Of a DNA stretch of 64,000 nt, positions 51,712-61,689 are shown one piece after another. The stretch spans positions 1 through 64,000 of the forward strand of contig CAVWEI010000017.1 of the NCBI GenBank assembly GCA_963753845.1. The letters run 5' to 3'. Each line of letters begins with the position of its first letter. The stretch's first letter is position 1. This stretch comes from Thiosocius sp963753845 (GTDB lineage: Bacteria; Pseudomonadota; Gammaproteobacteria; Chromatiales; Chromatiaceae). The notes below the pieces were generated by a model that had not been told where the DNA came from, did no database searches, and saw only the letters and a list, made by a program, of their open reading frames with translations. A program made the translations under genes and the position numbers.

Positions 51712-53080
51712 GGTATTTGCGCACGATATGCAGGGCGATCACGTTGAGCGCGAGGGTGACAAGAAACAGGGTAAGACCGAGCGCAAAGGCCGCCAGCGTC
51801 TTGGGGCTGTCGAACTCCTGGTCACCGACCAGCAGGGTGACGATCTGAACGGTAACGGTCGTGACGCTCTCCAGCGGGTTGGCAGTGAGGTTGGCGGCGA
51901 GGCCCGCCGCCATCACCACGATCATGGTCTCGCCGATGGCACGGGACACGGCCAGCAGCACGCCGCCGGCGATGCCGGGCAGGGCCGCGGGCAGGACCAC
52001 CTGCCGGATGGTCTCGGACCTGGTGGCGCCGACGCCGTAAGATGCGTCACGCAGGGATTGAGGAACGGCGTTGATGACGTCGTCGGACAGCGAGGACACG
52101 AACGGTATGATCATGACGCCCATGACCAGGCCCGCGGCCAGCGCGCTTTCCGATGACACTTCGAGCCCGACCAGGCTGCCGCTGTCGCGAATGAAGGGCG
52201 CCACGGTCAGGGCGGCGAAGAAGCCGTACACCACGGTGGGGATGCCCGCCAGGATTTCGAGCACCGGCTTCGCGCTGGCGCGCAGCTTCGGTCCGGCATA
52301 TTCCGACAGGTAGATCGCAGACATCAGGCCGATGGGAACTGCTGCCAGCATGGCGATGGATGAAATCAACAGGGTCCCGGCAAATAATGGCACCGCACCG
52401 AATGCGCCTGTAGATCCCACCTGGTCTTCGCGAATTGCCGTCTGGGGGCTCCAGTTGGTGCCGAACAGGAATTCCGTCACAGGAACTTTTTCAAAGAAGC
52501 GCACCGCCTCGAACAGCACCGACAGCACGATGCCGATAGTGGTGATGATGGCGATGGATGAGCAGATGATCAGGACGGCGCGTATCACCCATTCCACGGT
52601 ATTGCGTGCGCGGAAATGGGGGGCGATGAAGCGCAGCGCAACAAGACTGCCGACGACGGCGAGCACCAGGACCAGCACGCTCATGGCCATGCGGCTGATG
52701 CCCTTCAGTCTGGCATAGTGCTCGGCGGCCGCCTCGATTTCCGCCGACACCTCGCCGGAGGTGATGGACCCCTCGGCGTGATTGCGGATGTCGTTGACTA
52801 CCAGGCCGAGACGGCCCTCGGGCAGCTCACGAACCGATGCCGGGAGGTCACTGATCACCAGTTCGGTGATTACAGTGCCTTGCAGCGCGAGCCATGCGCC
52901 AAGGACCAGCAGGGCCGGCAGGCTGCACCAGATCGCGGCCCAGGCGCCGTAGTAGTGGGGCAGGGAATGCAGACGTTCCGCCGGCTTCAGGCTTGAAACC
53001 GCCAGGGCGCGTTTGCGGCCCCGGTGGTAGGCGAACGCCGTAAGGCCGAGCAGCATCAGGATGATAATGTAAGTCGACAT
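51695..53080 (-). CDS. pstC: Phosphate ABC transporter permease PstC
   Basis: A 461-residue permease of the longer class (E. coli PstC is 319). An N-terminal membrane helix and loop are followed by six core helices. The EAA loop reads RDASYGVGATRSETIRQVVLPAALPGI. It pairs with PstA. Encoded 90 bp downstream of pstS, and overlapping pstA. Confidence 0.93.
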   Translation of the reverse strand: MSTYIIILMLLGLTAFAYHRGRKRALAVSSLKPAERLHSLPHYYGAWAAIWCSLPALLVLGAWLALQGTVITELVISDLPASVRELPEGRLGLVVNDIRNHAEGSITSGEVSAEIEAAAEHYARLKGISRMAMSVLVLVLAVVGSLVALRFIAPHFRARNTVEWVIRAVLIICSSIAIITTIGIVLSVLFEAVRFFEKVPVTEFLFGTNWSPQTAIREDQVGSTGAFGAVPLFAGTLLISSIAMLAAVPIGLMSAIYLSEYAGPKLRASAKPVLEILAGIPTVVYGFFAALTVAPFIRDSGSLVGLEVSSESALAAGLVMGVMIIPFVSSLSDDVINAVPQSLRDASYGVGATRSETIRQVVLPAALPGIAGGVLLAVSRAIGETMIVVMAAGLAANLTANPLESVTTVTVQIVTLLVGDQEFDSPKTLAAFALGLTLFLVTLALNVIALHIVRKYREQYD

Positions 53081-53170
53081 GTGTCTGGATGTCTCTGACA
53101 GCGAGCGGTCGGCTCAGAACCGACCGCTCATGTAACCGGGGATCGGGTTGCAGTCGCCCGGCGCCTGCCT

Positions 53171-54214
53171 TCAAAGTCCTTTCATGGAGGTCAGGTTTGC
53201 AGCGGCCTGGGCGTATGTTTCGCGCTCGGCTTCCGGCATCGGGATCAAACCCTTGTCGGCGAGGTAGCCCTCGGGGCCCCAGGCCTTGTCACTGGTAAAC
53301 TCCACGAGATAGCCCTCGATGCCCGGCACGGCCCCCACGTGGGCTTTTTTGACGTAGAAGTACAGCGCACGGGAAACCGGATAGGAGCCGTCAGCGATGT
53401 TGTCGAATTCCGGTGCGACACCGTCGACGATCGAGCCCTGTACCTTGTCGGAGTTCTGATCGAGGAAGCTGAAACCGAAGATCCCGAAGGCATCCTTGTT
53501 GGCCACCAGTTTCTGGATGATCAGGTTGTCGTTTTCACCGGCCTCGACATAGCCACCATCTTCGCGAACCGTGTGGCATGCGGCCTTGAAGTCGTTCTTG
53601 TCCTTCTTCTTTATGGCCTTGACGAAAGCGAACTCGCTGCAGCCTTCCTCGAGGACGAGTTCGGTAAAGGCGTCGCGTGTGCCGGAGGTCGGGGGTGGGC
53701 CGAGTACCTCGATCTTGGTGGCCGGCAGGTTCGGGTCTATGTCACTCCACATGGTGTAGGGGTTCGGCACCAGGGTCTCGGAACCATCGGGGTTGGGGAC
53801 GTCCTTGGCCAGGGCCAGGTAGATATTCTTACGACTCATCTTGGCTTGGTCGGCAGCCTTGGAGTTGGCCAGCACGATGCCGTCGTAGCCGACCTTGAGT
53901 TCGACAATGTCTGCAACACCATTCTTGGCGCAATTATCAATCTCTGACTGCTTGATGCGGCGCGAGGCGTTGGCGATATCCGGATGCTGCACACCGACGC
54001 CCGCACAGAACAGCTTCAAGCCGCCGCCAGAGCCGGTTGACTCGATCTTGGGGGTCTTCATGCCACTGGACTTGCCGAAGTTTTCGGCAACCACGGTGGC
54101 GAAGGGGTAGACCGTCGATGAGCCGACGATCGATACGTAATCGCGCGTGGCAGCTTGGGCCGCACCTGCACCGAGCGTCAGCGCGATCGCAACACAAAGG
54201 GAATTGTTGAACAT
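53171..54214 (-). CDS. pstS: Phosphate-binding protein PstS
   Basis: A 347-residue periplasmic binding protein. The signal peptide ends about residue 22 (AQA). SIVGSSTVYPFATVVAENF is the phosphate loop, TGSGGGLKLFCAG continues it, and PPPTSGTRDAFTELVLEEGC carries further ligands. CGGAG site precedes ATG 54214. Phased 11-bp repeats upstream may be a weak Pho box. Confidence 0.95.
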   Translation of the reverse strand: MFNNSLCVAIALTLGAGAAQAATRDYVSIVGSSTVYPFATVVAENFGKSSGMKTPKIESTGSGGGLKLFCAGVGVQHPDIANASRRIKQSEIDNCAKNGVADIVELKVGYDGIVLANSKAADQAKMSRKNIYLALAKDVPNPDGSETLVPNPYTMWSDIDPNLPATKIEVLGPPPTSGTRDAFTELVLEEGCSEFAFVKAIKKKDKNDFKAACHTVREDGGYVEAGENDNLIIQKLVANKDAFGIFGFSFLDQNSDKVQGSIVDGVAPEFDNIADGSYPVSRALYFYVKKAHVGAVPGIEGYLVEFTSDKAWGPEGYLADKGLIPMPEAERETYAQAAANLTSMKGL

Positions 54215-54254
54215 GTAAATCTCCGTTCGATAGTTTGAATTCGGGAGAATTATC

Positions 54255-54295
54255 GAGACGAAAGGTTACAAAGGCGTTGGAGAATGTTTACGGAA
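54255..54295 (-). promoter_or_regulatory. Possible Pho box before pstS
   Basis: On the minus strand, 11-bp-phased elements CGTAAACATTC, TCCAACGCCTT and TGTAACCTTTC resemble, weakly, the 7+4 unit of Pho boxes (CTGTCAT + AT-rich). Matches are about 4 of 7, so this is only a candidate. Confidence 0.3.
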
Positions 54296-54331
54296 GCGTG
54301 ACCCTTGAACGTTGGGCCCGCTTGCGGCGCG

Positions 54332-55657
54332 TCAGTCCGGGAAGTCGCCGGCCTGGATATGCCGGATGCGGTCTGCCGGCAGGCAGCAGGTGAAGGTGCT
54401 GCCCACGCCGGGCTGACTCTCGATCCTGAGCGCTCCGCCATGTCTGAGAAGTACGTGCTTGACGATGGCAAGGCCGAGGCCCGTCCCGCCTTTCTCACGG
54501 GAGCGACCGACATCGACCCGGTAGAATCGCTCGGTGAGGCGCGGGATGTGTTTCGCTTCAATGCCCACGCCATTGTCGGCCGTGGAGAAGAATACCTTGC
54601 CGTCGCCCTGCCACCAGCTGAGCTTGATGCGGCCCGCGCCGGGTGTGTAACGAACGGCGTTGTAGACCAGGTTGGAGAAGGCGCTCTCGATCTCCGAGGG
54701 GTTGCCGTACAGACCGACCGTGGGGTCGCATTCCACCTCGATCACGTGGCGGGCGCCGGCGCTGAAAGAACGTGCACTGTTGGCGATCCGCTCGATCAGC
54801 CTGCACATATCGATGAATTCGAGACCTTCGGTACGTGCACGGGTTTCAAGGCGTGACAGTGTCAGCAGATCCTCGACGATGCGTTGCAGGCGTGATGACT
54901 GCTCGTGCATCTGACCAAGGATTGGCTTCCAATGGTCAAGCTCTTCGTCGTCATCGGCGTCGATCATGGTCTCGATGTAGCCGTGCACCACCGTAAGGGG
55001 CGTGCGCAGCTCGTGGGAGACGTTGGCCACGAAATCGCGGCGCACGGTCTCGAGTTGATTCAGGCGGGTGATGTCGCGCGCCTGGATCAGATGTTTGCCC
55101 TTTCCGTAGGGCACGACCCGCACCTCCAGCGAGATGCCGTAGTCGACGGGCGCCGGGATCTGCAGGGGGCGCGAGAAATCGCCCTTCCTGAGGTAGTCGC
55201 GGAAGACGGGGTCATCGATGTACTCGAAGATGTCTTTTGGCTGATCCTTGGGCTTTGGAATGCCGAGGAATTCCTGTGCAACCGCGTTCGACCATTCCAC
55301 CATCCAGTTCTTGTCGAGCACCACGGTGGCGTCCGGCAGGATCCTGGTGGATTCATGGAAGCCGCCGAGGATGTTGCGCAGGCGTTTTTTGCGTGCCTTG
55401 CCCTGGTTTCGAACGCTGATTGCGATATCCGACAGGGGGGCCCATCCGCCTACCCTGAATGGGGGGGGCTCGCGCTTGGGATGGTCCATCCATTTGCGGT
55501 ATCGATTCAGCTGGAACATGGTCCAGGCCGTGTAGCCGGCGAGGCCGAGGGCCAGGGGCAGTGCACCTGTCCCTGTCCATGGGCCCAACGTCGCGAGCGC
55601 CGCAGCCGCGGCCACGACGAGGATGATTTCCGTGGCAGCCGGGTCAGGTCTCCGCAT
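54332..55657 (-). CDS. phoR: Phosphate regulon sensor kinase PhoR
   Basis: About 441 residues: two N-terminal membrane helices (residues 10-45), PAS-like domain (about 95-190), DHp with the His in VANVSHELRTPLTVVHGY, and ATPase domain with NLVYNAVRYTP, ADNGVGIE and GGTGLGLAIVKHV. It phosphorylates PhoB when phosphate is scarce. Start ATG 55657 overlaps phoB by 14 bp. pstS follows after 117 bp. Confidence 0.94.
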   Translation of the reverse strand: MRRPDPAATEIILVVAAAAALATLGPWTGTGALPLALGLAGYTAWTMFQLNRYRKWMDHPKREPPPFRVGGWAPLSDIAISVRNQGKARKKRLRNILGGFHESTRILPDATVVLDKNWMVEWSNAVAQEFLGIPKPKDQPKDIFEYIDDPVFRDYLRKGDFSRPLQIPAPVDYGISLEVRVVPYGKGKHLIQARDITRLNQLETVRRDFVANVSHELRTPLTVVHGYIETMIDADDDEELDHWKPILGQMHEQSSRLQRIVEDLLTLSRLETRARTEGLEFIDMCRLIERIANSARSFSAGARHVIEVECDPTVGLYGNPSEIESAFSNLVYNAVRYTPGAGRIKLSWWQGDGKVFFSTADNGVGIEAKHIPRLTERFYRVDVGRSREKGGTGLGLAIVKHVLLRHGGALRIESQPGVGSTFTCCLPADRIRHIQAGDFPD

Positions 55658-56351
55658 GCCGCTCGAAGTCGGGTGAGAAGCGGTAGCCGGCACCGCGAAC
55701 GGTTTGTACGAGCCGGTCCACTCCGAAAGGCTCTAGCGCCTTGCGCAGCCGACGAATGTGCACGTCCACCGTGCGCTCTTCGATATACACATTGGTGCCC
55801 CATACCCGGTCCAACAGTCGCGTGCGGCTGTAGACTCTGTCCTGGTGTGTCATGAAGAAGTGCAGGAGTCGGAATTCCGTTGGCCCCATCTCGATGATGG
55901 CGCCCTTGCAGGTCACGCGGTGCGACGCGGGGTCAAGCTTCAGGTCGCCGACGGTTACCGCCTCATCGGTGGCGTGCGGCGACACCCTTCGCAGCACGGC
56001 ACGGATCCGCGCCACCATCTCCTTGGGCGAGAACGGCTTGCTGATGTAGTCCTCCGCCCCGGAGTCGAGGCCGCGTACCTTGTCGTCCTCGTCGCCGCGC
56101 GCGGTCAGCATGATCACCGGGATATCGCGAGTCACCTTGTCGGACTTCAGGTCGCGGGTGAGTTCGATTCCGCTCGCGCCCGGCAGCATCCAGTCCATGA
56201 GGACGAGGTCCGGCGGTGACTGGTGAATCAGCGAACGTGCCTGCTCGGCATCCGGCGCCTGCAGTACCTCGAACCCCGCGTTGTCGAGGGTGTGTTGAAC
56301 CAACTGCCGTATTGCGGGCTCGTCCTCAACTATCAATATTTTGGTGATCAT
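55644..56351 (-). CDS. phoB: Phosphate regulon response regulator PhoB
   Basis: A 235-residue OmpR-family regulator. Start MITKILIVEDEPAI at 56351, with the phosphoacceptor Asp in DLVLMDWMLPG, Thr in MLTARGD and Lys in YISKPFSP. The winged-helix domain ends in RTVDVHIRRLRKALEPFGVDRLVQTVRGAGYRF. A longer frame to 56486 is not supported. It is preceded by a Pho box, so it is probably autoregulated. Confidence 0.95.
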   Translation of the reverse strand: MITKILIVEDEPAIRQLVQHTLDNAGFEVLQAPDAEQARSLIHQSPPDLVLMDWMLPGASGIELTRDLKSDKVTRDIPVIMLTARGDEDDKVRGLDSGAEDYISKPFSPKEMVARIRAVLRRVSPHATDEAVTVGDLKLDPASHRVTCKGAIIEMGPTEFRLLHFFMTHQDRVYSRTRLLDRVWGTNVYIEERTVDVHIRRLRKALEPFGVDRLVQTVRGAGYRFSPDFERHAET

Positions 56352-56396
56352 GATGTTCCGGTCATCCAGGATAAGCGCGGATTCCATCTCAGCACT

Positions 56397-56414
56397 GTTA
56401 CACAATGATGACAG
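56397..56414 (-). promoter_or_regulatory. Pho box upstream of phoB
   Basis: On the minus strand CTGTCAT-CATT-GTGTAAC: the first 7-mer is a perfect Pho-box half, the second matches 4 of 7, with the canonical 4-bp spacer. It lies 45 bp before the phoB start. Confidence 0.65.
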
Positions 56415-56682
56415 AACCCGAGGTGCGCGGGGCGGAACGGCTCGTATCCTGGGCAACCGGCACGGGCGTTCCCGGGACCGCGACAATGCGGACAGGGAAG
56501 CCGGCCAGGGGACTACTGGGGTGGGTGGAGTCCGCCCCGGTCCTTTGCTAAACCGGCCGAACCAATCCAGAAGCCCGGGCGCGGGCTCTGTACACCCTCG
56601 ATCTGCAGCTTTCGGTTAAACTCTGGAGTCGCCTGTCCGCTACTTCGCCGTGAATGGTGCGGCACTCACCGGTAACCGCCTT

Positions 56683-59010
56683 ATGTCTGAATCTGCCTTA
56701 TGTCGCCGGGTCGGCCCTGTTCTGGCGTGCCTGCCGGGCCCGATACTGGTCAGTCTGCTGCTGGTGTTTCCCGCTTTGGCCAACGAGGCGGCAGACTATG
56801 TCGGCAGCAATGCCTGCCGCGACTGCCATGAGGCCGAATACGAGGCATGGCAGGGTTCCCATCATGACCTCGCGATGCAACCGGCAAATGCCGACACCGT
56901 GCTCGGCGATTTCGACGATGTGGTGTTCGAGCATCGCGGTGTAAAGACGCGATTCTTTCAGCGTGACGGCAAATATCGGGTCGAGGCGCAGGGCGCTGAC
57001 GGTGGCCAGCAAGAGTACGAGGTGTCTTTCACCTTCGGTGTGACACCTTTGCAGCAGTATTTGGTCGGATTCCCGGACGGCCGCTACCAGGCCTTGACCG
57101 TCGCCTGGGATACGCGACCCACCGAGCAGGGTGGGCAACGCTGGTTTCACCTGTACCCCGACGAGGACATCCCGCCGGGCGACGAATTGCACTGGACGGC
57201 GCCGGCGCACAACTGGAACTATGCCTGCGCCGAGTGTCACTCGACCCGGTTACGCAAGCACTACGATGCAGCGGCGGACACCTACCAGACCACGTGGTCT
57301 GAGATCGACGTCGCTTGCGAGGCCTGCCACGGGCCCGGCAGGCGTCACATGGATGCGGCCAATGCCGCAGCGCAGGGTGGCACGGATTACCCGGCCGATC
57401 ACGGTCTGGCGGTCAAGCTTGACGGTCGTGGCGAATGGCATCTCGTGGATGGAAAAAATGATGCCGTACTGACCAGGCCGGGGCAGGGCGCGCCGGAGAT
57501 CGAGGTTTGCGGGCGCTGCCATTCGCGTCGCACGCAGATTTCTGAGGACTATGTTCACGGCAGGCCGCTGTCCGACACCCACCGTGTGCAGCTGCTGAGT
57601 GAGGGTCTCTATTATCCGGATGGCCAGATCCTTGACGAGGTCTATGTCTACGGCTCCTTCCGCCAGAGCCGGATGCACGCGGCCGGGGTCACCTGCAGTG
57701 ACTGCCATGAGCCACACAGCCTGAAACTGCGGGCCCAAGGCAACGCTGTCTGTACAGGCTGTCACGCCACCACAAGCTACGATTCGCCCGAGCACCATCA
57801 TCATCCTGCCGGGTCCTCGGGATCACTGTGTGTCGAGTGCCACATGCCGTCGCGCGACTACATGGTGGTCGACCCGCGGCGTGACCACAGCATGCGTATC
57901 CCGCGGCCGGATCTGTCGCTGGCGCTGGGTGTCCCGAATGCCTGCAGCCGCTGTCACCTGGGTCGCAGCGACCAGTGGTCGCTCAATGCGCTGGAGGCCT
58001 GGTACGGCAAGGACCGAAACCCCGGTTATCAGCGCTATGCGCCGGTGCTGAATGCCGCGCACGAGGGGGGGGCGGGTGTGGCTCAGGGACTGTCTGCGCT
58101 GGCGTTGGACCAATCTGCCCCGGTCATGGCGAGGGCCACCGCGCTGCAGGAGATGGGGAGGTTCCTCGAGCAGGGTTCCTTGCCGGCCATCCAGGCGGGT
58201 CTGAAATCGACGGACCCTTTGATGCGTCGTGCCGCGGTGGAGACCTTGCAGAACGTGGATGCCACGGCGCGGCTGCAACTGGTCGCGCCGCTGCTCAACG
58301 ACCCGGTCAGGGGCGTGCGGCTAGCCGCGGCCAATGTGCTGGCAGATGTGCGACTGCAGGATGTCGCCGACCCGGCCCTGCGCAAGGCTCTGGAAAAGGC
58401 GTTCGCGGAGTACCTGGCTTCTGAGCGGCTGAATGCCGACCGCGCCGAACACTGGGTGAATCTTGCGGGTTTTCATTTCAGACAGGGTGCGTTGGATGAA
58501 GCGGAAAAGGACTTCGCACAGGCACGCCGGCGCAATGCACGCTTTGTGCCCACCTATGTCAATCAGGCCGATATGTATCGGGCGCTCGGTCGCGAGGACG
58601 ATGGCGAGCGAATTTTGCGTGAGGGTTTGCAGGCGGTGCCCGAGGCAGCCAGCATCCACCATGCGCTGGGCCTTCTGCTGATTCGCATGGGACGCCAGGA
58701 AGAGGCGATGCAGTCGCTTGAACAGGCCTACCGGTTTGGTCCTGAGGATCCGCGCCTGGGTTACGTCTACGGCATTGCGCTCGAGAACGCCGGGCAGCGC
58801 GAGCGCGCGATCGAGGTATGGGATGCCGTGGTCAAGCGCCACCCGAATGACCAGGAGGCGCTGAACGTTCTCACCATGACCCTGTACCAGGCAGGCGAGT
58901 ACCGGCGGGCGTTGAGCCATGCCGAGCATCTCGCGGCGCTGTCTCCCGATGATCAGGCCCGGCAGCAGGTCCTGAACGTCATTCGCCAGGCTGCAGCGGG
59001 CGGACGGTGA
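56683..59010 (+). CDS. Octahaem c-type cytochrome with HEAT/TPR repeats
   Basis: About 775 residues (or 786 from GTG 56650). A signal peptide ending ALANEA leads to eight CxxCH haem sites: CRDCH, CAECH, CEACH, CGRCH, CSDCH, CTGCH, CVECH and CSRCH, all in the first 430 residues, resembling cytochrome c554-type multihaem proteins. The remainder holds HEAT-like repeats (PLMRRAAVETLQNVD) and then TPR-like helices (EAEKDFAQARRRNARFVPTYVNQADMYRALG). It is exported and would carry electrons in the periplasm; substrate not assigned. It stands alone, divergent from phoB. Confidence 0.85.
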   Translation: MSESALCRRVGPVLACLPGPILVSLLLVFPALANEAADYVGSNACRDCHEAEYEAWQGSHHDLAMQPANADTVLGDFDDVVFEHRGVKTRFFQRDGKYRVEAQGADGGQQEYEVSFTFGVTPLQQYLVGFPDGRYQALTVAWDTRPTEQGGQRWFHLYPDEDIPPGDELHWTAPAHNWNYACAECHSTRLRKHYDAAADTYQTTWSEIDVACEACHGPGRRHMDAANAAAQGGTDYPADHGLAVKLDGRGEWHLVDGKNDAVLTRPGQGAPEIEVCGRCHSRRTQISEDYVHGRPLSDTHRVQLLSEGLYYPDGQILDEVYVYGSFRQSRMHAAGVTCSDCHEPHSLKLRAQGNAVCTGCHATTSYDSPEHHHHPAGSSGSLCVECHMPSRDYMVVDPRRDHSMRIPRPDLSLALGVPNACSRCHLGRSDQWSLNALEAWYGKDRNPGYQRYAPVLNAAHEGGAGVAQGLSALALDQSAPVMARATALQEMGRFLEQGSLPAIQAGLKSTDPLMRRAAVETLQNVDATARLQLVAPLLNDPVRGVRLAAANVLADVRLQDVADPALRKALEKAFAEYLASERLNADRAEHWVNLAGFHFRQGALDEAEKDFAQARRRNARFVPTYVNQADMYRALGREDDGERILREGLQAVPEAASIHHALGLLLIRMGRQEEAMQSLEQAYRFGPEDPRLGYVYGIALENAGQRERAIEVWDAVVKRHPNDQEALNVLTMTLYQAGEYRRALSHAEHLAALSPDDQARQQVLNVIRQAAAGGR

Positions 59011-59167
59011 TCCATTGAATTTTTCAGGAACCCAGGCTCTGTAAGGATTGCGGAGATGCTGCAAATCAGATGGGTACGCCACGGTCATCGGGGTGAGCCT
59101 CGGCGACGATCATGTTGCGATGGTTTCAATCGTCATGGTTTGCCGAGACAGGAAAAGCCACCTTGAA

Positions 59168-61672
59168 TCACAGGCAGCTGCCTATCTGTGCGCGCTCCTT
59201 TTTCCGACCGTAGCTTGTCGAGCGAAAGTCCTTCTTCAGCAGCTCGGCTACATCACCTGCGGGTACGGGGTGGCTTAGCAGGTAGCCCTGAAGATAGTCG
59301 CACCTGTCCTCCGCCAGTCGGGCTGCCTGTTCTGCTGTTTCAACGCCCTCAGCCGTCGTCTTGAGGCCCATGCTCCTGGCGATATCCAAGATCGCTGAAA
59401 CGATGGCCGCATCCTGCGGGTCTGTGATCATGCCTTGTACGAAGCTTCGATCGATCTTGAGTTTTCCGATCGGCAGCTCCCGCAGCCGATTCAGGGATGA
59501 ATAACCGGTGCCAAAGTCGTCCAGCGAGATGGTCAGGCCTTTCTGCTTCATTTCCGCGAGATGATCGATGACCTCCTGCGTGACTTTCATCAGCGTGGTT
59601 TCGGTAACTTCAAGTTCGAGCAGCTCGGGCTCCAGCCCGGTCTCGGACAGTGTCTGAACGACGATCGACTGAAGGTCCTGGCGTTGAAGCTGAATGCCGG
59701 AGACATTGACGGAGACAAAAACCCGGGGTAGTCCCGCGTCCTTCCAGGCGCAGCTTTGGCGGCAGGCCTCGCGCAGTACCCATTCGCCAATCGGCAGAAT
59801 CAGGCCGCTGTCTTCGGCGATTGGAATGAACTGGTCCGGGGAAATGATCCCATGTTCGGGGTCGTTCCAGCGCAACAGGGCCTCCAGGCCCACTATGTTT
59901 CCCGTGTCGGCCTGCACCTGCGGTTGGTAGTAGAGCTCGAGCTCTTCGTTATCGATGGCGCGCCGCAGCCTGCTCTCCAGCGACAGGTGTTCCGACGTTG
60001 CCTGGTTGTATGACGCCGAATAGAACTGGAAGTTGTTACGGCCCTGTTCTTTGGCATGGTACATCGCGACGTCGGCGCGCTTTATCAGGTCGTTCACTTC
60101 GGTTCCGTCACTGGGAAACAGCGTGATCCCAATACTGGTACCGTTGTACAGCTCGTGACCGTCAAAGCGAAAAGGCTCTTTCATGATCTCCAGGATGCGT
60201 GAGGCCACCTTGGCCGCATCGTGGGAGTCATTGACCTTCGGAAGCAAGATGATAAATTCATCTCCGCCCAGGCGGGCGAGTACCTCAGAGGTCTCCTGAT
60301 ACGCTCTTTGGTATACGAAATCCTCTGCCCGCAGGGCCGCTTTCAGACGGTCTGCCATCTCTTTCAGGAGTTGGTCACCCACTTGGTGTCCCAGCGTATC
60401 GTTGACCCGCTTGAAGTTGTCCAGATCGAGGAACAGTATCGCCATTCTGCTGTTCTCGCGGCGGGCGAGCGCAATCATGTGCTGCAGGTATTCCCGAAAC
60501 AGGAGTCGATTAGGCAGGCCGGTCAGGCTGTCGTGGTAGGCCAGGCGCTCGATCTTCTGCCGCGATTTTTTCAGATTGCGCCCCATGTCCTGGAAACTCA
60601 AGGCCAGCTGCCCGAGCTCGTCTCTGGAAGAGAGCGAAATATCCGGGGTCAGGTTGCCGTCTCCAATCTCCCGGACCGCCCGCACCAGGTGCTTCAGCGG
60701 TCTCACCATCAGCAATTGCATGGCGAAGAGCAAGGCGGATATTGTCAGAACGACCGTCCCGGTGGTGACCCAGGCGACGGTTTCTCCCAGGCTTCGGCTT
60801 TCTTCGAGCAGTTCCGATTCTGGCAAAACGCCAACCAGCAGAAGATCTTCATGAAGCCGTCTGGTAGTGAATACGGCGTGATCGTCCTGGTAGACGCTGC
60901 GATATTGCCCCTGCTGCTGCCCGGAACCCAGCATCGCCTCCATAAGCGTCGCCGGGATATACCCTCCCACCTGGGTTTGGTCATGGTGAAATATAATCTT
61001 CCCGCTTTTGTCGACCACGAGTGTATGACCCTTGTGGCCGACCTGATTGGCCTTGATCTGGTCTGCGATGAAATCCAGATTCATCGTCACTATCAGGTAA
61101 CCACGAAGCTCCGGCTTGGTACTGAGCGGGTCATCAGTCGCCAGATTGATCAAATTAAGGGGGCGCGCAACCTGCAGTGAGATCTCATCGTTGTCCGGGT
61201 TGAAGAGCACCCGGCTCAGCGTTTCGCCTTCGGATTGGGTGAGTGATTTGAAAAGGGCGGTGTCCTCTTCCTCTTCGGTGAAGTTTGGAATCGAGGTCAG
61301 CGTGGCGCGGGCATCCTCGAAACCGTCGGGCAGCAGGAAACGGATTTCATAGTAGTCGGGGTACGCGCGAAGGTAGCTTTTGAACAGCTTCAGCAGTGAT
61401 GGAAGCATCAATAAGTAACGCTCCTCGTCATCTTCGGTCAGTGCGTACGCTCGCATCAAAGATGAGTCGGAAAACAGCATGACGTTGGCCTCGGCGACCT
61501 CCGTCCGCACCTGAAAGTTTCTGGTCAGCTGGTCCATCAGTGTCATCATCTGATTGGAGGTGCGCTCAACTCCGCTTGACTGGAGTTGTTCAAACGCCAG
61601 CCAACCCAGGACCAGCAGCGGTACGACTGCCAGAGGAATCACGACCAACAGGACTTTTGCGTGAAGGCGCAT
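59168..61672 (-). CDS. Membrane GGDEF-EAL cyclic-di-GMP protein (MbaA-like)
   Basis: An 834-residue protein. It has a first membrane helix (7-27), a double-CACHE-like periplasmic domain (about 30-305), a second helix (about 312-335) and HAMP (about 336-390). GGDEF then has the active RLGGDEF; EAL has EALLRW, EVTETTL, DDFGTGYSS and AEGVET, so the phosphodiesterase looks intact. No RxxD inhibitory site is visible upstream of GGDEF. It follows a PotD-like gene by 17 bp on the same strand. This pairing and domain plan match Vibrio MbaA with its polyamine-binding partner NspS. Confidence 0.92.
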   Translation of the reverse strand: MRLHAKVLLVVIPLAVVPLLVLGWLAFEQLQSSGVERTSNQMMTLMDQLTRNFQVRTEVAEANVMLFSDSSLMRAYALTEDDEERYLLMLPSLLKLFKSYLRAYPDYYEIRFLLPDGFEDARATLTSIPNFTEEEEDTALFKSLTQSEGETLSRVLFNPDNDEISLQVARPLNLINLATDDPLSTKPELRGYLIVTMNLDFIADQIKANQVGHKGHTLVVDKSGKIIFHHDQTQVGGYIPATLMEAMLGSGQQQGQYRSVYQDDHAVFTTRRLHEDLLLVGVLPESELLEESRSLGETVAWVTTGTVVLTISALLFAMQLLMVRPLKHLVRAVREIGDGNLTPDISLSSRDELGQLALSFQDMGRNLKKSRQKIERLAYHDSLTGLPNRLLFREYLQHMIALARRENSRMAILFLDLDNFKRVNDTLGHQVGDQLLKEMADRLKAALRAEDFVYQRAYQETSEVLARLGGDEFIILLPKVNDSHDAAKVASRILEIMKEPFRFDGHELYNGTSIGITLFPSDGTEVNDLIKRADVAMYHAKEQGRNNFQFYSASYNQATSEHLSLESRLRRAIDNEELELYYQPQVQADTGNIVGLEALLRWNDPEHGIISPDQFIPIAEDSGLILPIGEWVLREACRQSCAWKDAGLPRVFVSVNVSGIQLQRQDLQSIVVQTLSETGLEPELLELEVTETTLMKVTQEVIDHLAEMKQKGLTISLDDFGTGYSSLNRLRELPIGKLKIDRSFVQGMITDPQDAAIVSAILDIARSMGLKTTAEGVETAEQAARLAEDRCDYLQGYLLSHPVPAGDVAELLKKDFRSTSYGRKKERAQIGSCL

Positions 61673-61689
61673 CGAGTTGGTCTAAATGG

